Source: an uncultured bacterium
GTDB lineage: Bacteria; Calescibacteriota; Calescibacteriia; Calescibacteriales; Calescibacteriaceae
NCBI GenBank assembly: GCA_938036315.1
Contig: CALHPK010000002.1
Location: 97,225 to 161,224 of the forward strand
Direction: 5' to 3'
Length of the DNA stretch: 64,000 bases
The notes beneath the pieces are model-generated. The model was not told the origin of the DNA, did not search any database, and worked only from the letters and a program-made list of their open reading frames with translations. Below, in pieces: positions 59,905-64,000 of this stretch (positions within the stretch are counted from its first letter, which is position 1; the number at the start of each line of letters is the position of its first letter). Made by a program: the position numbers and the translations under genes.

Positions 59905-62307
59905 TCAGATGGAAATAACCTCTTTTTCTACAGTGTAGCATTCTATGACGTCGTTCTCTTGAATATCCTTTATGCCATCTATGATAACTCCACATTCATC
60001 ACCTTGATCAATTTCTTCGACCGCATCTTTAAATTTCCTCAAGGAGCTAATTTTTCCCTCTCCGATAATCTGACCATCCCTTTTTACCTTGGCATAAAGC
60101 CCAAGTTTGATTTTCCCATTTTCCACAATACACCCAAGAGCCTTCCCAGCTGATACCTTGAAGATTTTGAGAACTTTTGCTCTACCGACAACAATTTCTT
60201 TCTCCTTTGGCTTAAGTTTCCCGGCTAGGGCTTGCTTTATGTCGTCTATAATTTCGTATATGATTTTGTAATTTCTGACCTGAACTCCGAGCATCTTTGC
60301 AAGGTTAACCGCTTGCTTTTCTACGCTAACATTAAATCCTATTACAATCCCCCCTGACGCAGCAGCTAAGTTAATATCGGAAGGAGAAATGACTCCTATA
60401 CCCTTATAGATGACTCTGATCTCCACTTGCGGGTGTTTTATTTGTTCTATTTCTTTCTCGATAGCGTCAAGAGCCCCCTTTGATACTGCTTTTATAACAA
60501 CTGGAAGGATTACTTTATCTTCTCCGGCTTGGGCAATTTTTTTGTATATCTCCTCAAGAGAGACGGTAGATCTTTTTATCTCTTTTCTTCTTCTCTCCTC
60601 GACTATCTTCTGGGCTACTTGTTCGTCTTTTACAACATAGAGTTTATCACCTGCTACGGGGGTTTCAACTCCTCCTATAACAATTCTGGCTGGATATCCA
60701 GGAGCAACTTCCTTTAAAATTCTGCCTTTGTCTGAAAAAATATTTCTAACTTTTCCTGCAACTAAACCGGCTACAAAAACATCGCCCCTCTTCAGAGTTC
60801 CTCTCTGGACTATGACTGTTGCTACAACTCCGAGCCCTTTATCTATACCTGACTCTATTACTAGCCCCTCAGCAGACCTATCTGGATTAGCTCTTAGATT
60901 GAGGAGTTCCGCTTGAAGCAGGATCTTCTCGAGAAGGTCACCTATTCCTACTCTCATCTTAGCGGAAACCTGAGAAAAGAGAGTATCACCCCCCCAATCA
61001 TCTGGAATCAATCCAAGTTCTGAAAGTTGCTTTTTTACAAGGGCTACATTCGCACCAGGTTTATCGATCTTGTTTACTGCGACTACTATTGGGACATTTG
61101 CGGAGCGAGCATGAACAATAGCCTCTTCTGTCTGCGGTTTTATGCCTTCATCCGCGGCAACTACCAAAACAGCTATATCTGCAACCTTCGCTCCTCGAGC
61201 TCTCATCTCAGTAAAAGCTTCGTGCCCAGGAGTATCTATAAAAGTTATAACTTTTCCATCAACCTCAACAGTGTAAGCCCCAATACTTTGGGTTATCCCT
61301 CCGACCTCTCTTTCAGCTACGTTAGTCTCCCTTATCGCATCAAGAAGAGTCGTTTTGCCATGATCTACATGCCCCATCACAACAACAACCGGCGGTCTAG
61401 GTTTCAACTTATCCTCTGGATCAGGAGATAAATCAAAAAACTGAGTTTCATCGAATTCTTCTACCTCAACCTCTATACCGTAATCCGCACAAATGATACT
61501 AGCCTCTTCAGCAGATACCGTTTGATTTATTGTTACATCTTTGCCAAGTTGAAAGAATTTAGATATTATATCCGCTACTCTTATTCCAGATAATTTTGAA
61601 AGATCTGCCACCCGAATCTCTGCCGGGATTTTTATCTTCTTCGGATACTGCGCAACCCTTACAGGTTCATCCTTTGTATCCTTATCTCTAAAAGTTTTTT
61701 TCCTTTTCAGTTTGAAGAATTTCCTTGATCTAAATGGACTGATATCTTCCCTACCAAAATAAAATTCTATATCTCCGTAATTTTCAGGCTCCCCTTTTTT
61801 ATCTTCTTCCTTTTCTGCTACTTCTTCGTATTCAGTCCTCTCCTCTTGGGCTTTCTTGGCTGGAATTTCAGTCTCTACCTCTTTCTTTTCTTCTTTTTTG
61901 ATTTCAAAGGTTTGCTTCTGCTCTGATGATTCTCCACTTTCTGCCAATTCCGCTGTCTCTTTCCTAATCTTAAGAACTTGCTCCTGTCTTTCCTTACGCC
62001 CTGTGTCTAAAGGTTGTCCTGTCTGAGTTTGAGTAATTGTAGCTTTTTCAATCTTTATCTCGCCTTTTGGCTTGAATGGACGACCCCTCAGATCTTTCGG
62101 CTTGAATCTCCTTATAGCTTCTGATGCCCCTATCTTTCCCTCTGCTCCTTCAGATTGTCTTTCCCTCTGAACAGGTTTTTTATGTTCCTCTTCCTTTTTC
62201 TTATACTCCTCTTCCTTTTTTTGTACCTCTTCTGACTTTTCTTGTTCTACCTTCTTTCTCAGAATATAAACTGGTTGAGTTGCTGATGATTTTTCTTTTC
62301 CTTTCAT
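59905..62307 (-). CDS. infB: Translation initiation factor IF-2
   Basis: GTPase that brings fMet-tRNA to the 30S subunit. From Met at 62307 about 800 residues. A highly charged Lys/Glu/Gln-rich N-terminal region spans about residues 1-200, then an IF2_N-like helix ([16 protein letters not shown]). The G domain has [16 protein letters not shown] (G1), DTPGHEAF (G3), NKID (G4), followed by domains II-IV ([15 protein letters not shown] to [10 protein letters not shown]). The start at 62412 adds 35 residues without IF-2 likeness. No nusA or rbfA flanks it; upstream are a methyltransferase and a DUF454 protein. Confidence 0.97.
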   Translation of the reverse strand: MKGKEKSSATQPVYILRKKVEQEKSEEVQKKEEEYKKKEEEHKKPVQRERQSEGAEGKIGASEAIRRFKPKDLRGRPFKPKGEIKIEKATITQTQTGQPLDTGRKERQEQVLKIRKETAELAESGESSEQKQTFEIKKEEKKEVETEIPAKKAQEERTEYEEVAEKEEDKKGEPENYGDIEFYFGREDISPFRSRKFFKLKRKKTFRDKDTKDEPVRVAQYPKKIKIPAEIRVADLSKLSGIRVADIISKFFQLGKDVTINQTVSAEEASIICADYGIEVEVEEFDETQFFDLSPDPEDKLKPRPPVVVVMGHVDHGKTTLLDAIRETNVAEREVGGITQSIGAYTVEVDGKVITFIDTPGHEAFTEMRARGAKVADIAVLVVAADEGIKPQTEEAIVHARSANVPIVVAVNKIDKPGANVALVKKQLSELGLIPDDWGGDTLFSQVSAKMRVGIGDLLEKILLQAELLNLRANPDRSAEGLVIESGIDKGLGVVATVIVQRGTLKRGDVFVAGLVAGKVRNIFSDKGRILKEVAPGYPARIVIGGVETPVAGDKLYVVKDEQVAQKIVEERRRKEIKRSTVSLEEIYKKIAQAGEDKVILPVVIKAVSKGALDAIEKEIEQIKHPQVEIRVIYKGIGVISPSDINLAAASGGIVIGFNVSVEKQAVNLAKMLGVQVRNYKIIYEIIDDIKQALAGKLKPKEKEIVVGRAKVLKIFKVSAGKALGCIVENGKIKLGLYAKVKRDGQIIGEGKISSLRKFKDAVEEIDQGDECGVIIDGIKDIQENDVIECYTVEKEVISI

Positions 62308-62434
62308 AATTTTGCCAAATCGATAACATCTAAAAAAGTTCAAATTAAGAACTGCTCTTTCAAATAAGCTTTTTTCTGTTTTTTCCCTGTAACTGACCTT
62401 TTGACTTAACAAGGATGGAAAAGTAGACTTGGAA

Positions 62435-63139
62435 TTACTTTACTGCCAGAATAATCTCAGAAGGGAGAAGCATCTGCTGAATACATTCGTAGGAAACCAC
62501 ACTCAGACCATGCGATTCTACCAGCTCTTTCATTTTAACCCCTCTGCATCCGCCAAGCATCTTAGGCGATAGTTGATAAAGTAGGTTGTAGATCTTGGTT
62601 AGTGGTGTTTTCTGGTCTGCCATATTTACCAGAACCAATCTTCCACCCTTCTTCAGAACTCTTGTAAATTCAGAAAGGATTCTATCCATTTCACCAAAAG
62701 GGATCAGATCAAACATATAAGTGTTTATAATTAAATCGAAGGTCTCATCAGGATATGGTATACTGAAAGCGCTGGCAACCCTTAGATCGTAATTTGCGAA
62801 GTTCAACTTACTCAAACGTTTTCTTGCTTTACTAAGCATACCCTCGGAGATGTCAATACCCACGTTCATTCCATCTGGATTTCTCTTGACGATCTTGTAG
62901 AATGTGAGCCCAGTACCAACTGCAACTTCAAGAATCTTTTCACCATTTTTGATTTTAGCCAACTCAATTGCTCGATTTCGTGCTCGTGATTCAACAAAAA
63001 TTCCCCAGAGATCATAGATTTTTGAGAGCCTGTCATAAACCTTCCGCACTTCTTCCTGAGTCAAACTCGCATCAAGAGGTTTCATTTCTCTGCCACACAC
63101 CAATGGCAAAATTCTTGTCACAAGTTGCTTAAAAGCCAT
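62435..63139 (-). CDS. SAM-dependent methyltransferase (UbiE-like)
   Basis: Class I methyltransferase of about 234 residues. Domains: an N-terminal helical lead (VYDRLSKIYDLWG), motif I ILEVAVGTGLTFY, post I NVGIDISEGML, FDLIINTYMFDLIPFG (motif IV) and LKKGGRLVLVNMAD. It resembles UbiE and phospholipid N-methyltransferases acting at membranes; the substrate is inferred. Met at 63139 is chosen; the longer start would overlap the upstream DUF454 gene by 20 bp. infB lies downstream on the same strand. Confidence 0.85.
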   Translation of the reverse strand: MAFKQLVTRILPLVCGREMKPLDASLTQEEVRKVYDRLSKIYDLWGIFVESRARNRAIELAKIKNGEKILEVAVGTGLTFYKIVKRNPDGMNVGIDISEGMLSKARKRLSKLNFANYDLRVASAFSIPYPDETFDLIINTYMFDLIPFGEMDRILSEFTRVLKKGGRLVLVNMADQKTPLTKIYNLLYQLSPKMLGGCRGVKMKELVESHGLSVVSYECIQQMLLPSEIILAVK

Positions 63140-63149
63140 AAGTTCTCGG

Positions 63150-63656
63150 TTAAGTAGTATCATTGACAATTGATTCTCCTTTCGACTTCACCTTGTAACC
63201 TAGTATTTCAGCGGTATTTTTCACCTTTAAAATCCAAATACTCAATGAAATAGGGAAAACAAAAACTAAAAAAGAAAGGAAATATTTAGGGTTATTTAGC
63301 ATTCTTTCCTTCATAATTAAATAATTTGCTAAAGATGTGATCAAAAACGGACTCCATACCCCAGCAATAATAAGCATCTTAGTTCTCATACTTAAGCTCT
63401 TTTTGATCTTATCCTCAAGGCGAAAAATCTTAAGGAAAATAAAAAGAGAGGGGAAAGCCCTAAACAAAAAACCGACCCCAAATAGAATAAAGTAAATTCC
63501 CGGTAAAACAGGAAGAAATACTCCCAATACACCTAATAAGCAGAAAAATATCCCGAAAGAAGTAAAAAGGACCTTTTTTAAGATCATCCTTTGAATATTT
63601 TTCACAAATGCTCTGTGAATAAAAATTTTTAAATAAGCATGAATTCCCCCAACCAT
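63150..63656 (-). CDS. DUF454/YbaN-like membrane protein
   Basis: A 168-residue inner-membrane protein. The core LFTSFGIFFCLLGVLGVFLPVLPGIYFILFG matches the DUF454 (YbaN) pattern GxxGxxLPxLPT, with Gly-Ile in place of the usual Thr-Thr after LP. It is followed by FRAFPSLFIFL and two further hydrophobic segments at about residues 88-108 and 120-140. The function of the family is unknown. It lies 10 bp upstream of the UbiE-like methyltransferase. Confidence 0.7.
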   Translation of the reverse strand: MVGGIHAYLKIFIHRAFVKNIQRMILKKVLFTSFGIFFCLLGVLGVFLPVLPGIYFILFGVGFLFRAFPSLFIFLKIFRLEDKIKKSLSMRTKMLIIAGVWSPFLITSLANYLIMKERMLNNPKYFLSFLVFVFPISLSIWILKVKNTAEILGYKVKSKGESIVNDTT

Positions 63657-63855
63657 TACAGAATCTTTAATTATAGTCTGTCAAAATTTCGGAATTACCA
63701 TAATTGATTGAACAAAAATAGCTCTCCACTAGTAGCTATCGGATTTGGGAGAGTTTTGAAATGCTCTACTATTAGCAGATCTGCAAAATTCCTTAGATGG
63801 CATCTTAAACTCTCCAGTAAAAATACTAAGTACGTTATATCTTTACGTTATAATC

Positions 63856-64000
63856 TTAAAGTATATTATACTTTTTCAGGACTGCTTCTATTCTGGGGTC
63901 GATTTTGGCTAACTCTATCAGAACATCTCTCATCGCCCTAAAGTTGATCCTCTTATCTATCTCCTCCAGTGCCTCTTCCTTCGCTCTCCTTATTATCGTC
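63856..64000 (-). CDS. 3' end of an unidentified gene, cut by the window edge
   Basis: Reading inward from the right edge on the minus strand gives 47 open codons to a TAA at 63856. The protein end is charged and helical (RRAKEEALEEIDKRINFRAM, then DVLIELAKIDPRIEAVL, finally KKYNIL). It is richer in G and C at silent positions than neighbouring genes (for example GCG AAG, CTG GAG GAG). The composition clearly looks coding. I do not recognise the family from this fragment. Confidence 0.55.
   Translation of the reverse strand, partial: TIIRRAKEEALEEIDKRINFRAMRDVLIELAKIDPRIEAVLKKYNIL

Noticed and set aside
63708-63941. 77-codon plus-strand open frame near the right edge
   Set aside because: It overlaps the minus-strand fragment at 63856-64000, which looks far more coding; no motif or ribosome binding site.

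Overview
The window looks like a chromosome segment of an uncultured, AT-rich, thermophilic or hyperthermophilic diderm bacterium. Reverse gyrase and a two-CxxC protein disulfide oxidoreductase point to high-temperature growth. A BamA/Omp85 protein, OmpA-like and beta-barrel proteins, and a pseudopilin point to an outer membrane. The core genes (infB, gltX, era, recO, mutL, adk, bamA, uppS, dxr) are bacterial. I cannot assign a phylum from sequence reading alone. Gene density is high, spacers are short and AT-rich, many neighbours converge with few or negative bases between them, and most starts lack a clear Shine-Dalgarno sequence.

Layout. 1-4 kb: the 5' part of dxr, then a cysteine-rich trio (DUF318-type permease, ArsD-like thioredoxin-fold protein, FmdB zinc ribbon with CC pairs), then a GT2 glycosyltransferase. 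4-14 kb: guaB, mutL, reverse gyrase, a methyltransferase, adk and a decaprenyl-phosphate phosphoribosyltransferase-like UbiA protein. 14-20 kb: tRNA-Pro(GGG) abutting thioredoxin, a SufB/D protein, a diguanylate cyclase, an SDR and a short NuoG-like protein. 20-28 kb: envelope sugar genes (ArnT-like GT, WlbB/WlbA-like pair, two GT2 proteins, one fused to a methyltransferase), a HerA-like ATPase, and a free-standing aspartokinase ACT pair. 28-36 kb: H+-pyrophosphatase, recO, an OmpA-like surface protein, and pdo-purQ-gcvT. 36-40 kb: a four-gene secreted/envelope cluster with a pseudopilin. 40-47 kb: tatD-era-hisF; a minus-strand run of ThiS-like, DciA-like, aldo/keto reductase and DsrE-like genes; nudix-lipA-cobyric acid synthase. 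47-64 kb: gltX-icd-purA-bamA, uppS, meaB, rsmE, gcvH-galU, a class V aminotransferase, infB, a methyltransferase, a DUF454 protein and a cut gene at the right edge.

How the genes work together. Most are housekeeping genes whose usual partners lie elsewhere: gcvT, gcvH and lipA for glycine cleavage; guaB, purA and purQ for purines; dxr and uppS for the lipid carrier that the glycosyltransferases and the UbiA-like enzyme would use.

The most interesting signals are the cysteine-rich permease trio (possible metalloid or soft-metal export), a striking set of at least 14 short, diverged tandem duplications mostly in spacers and over gene 3' ends, the tRNA-Pro/thioredoxin junction with 6 nt between them, the detached aspartokinase regulatory domain, and the envelope cluster with a pseudopilin.
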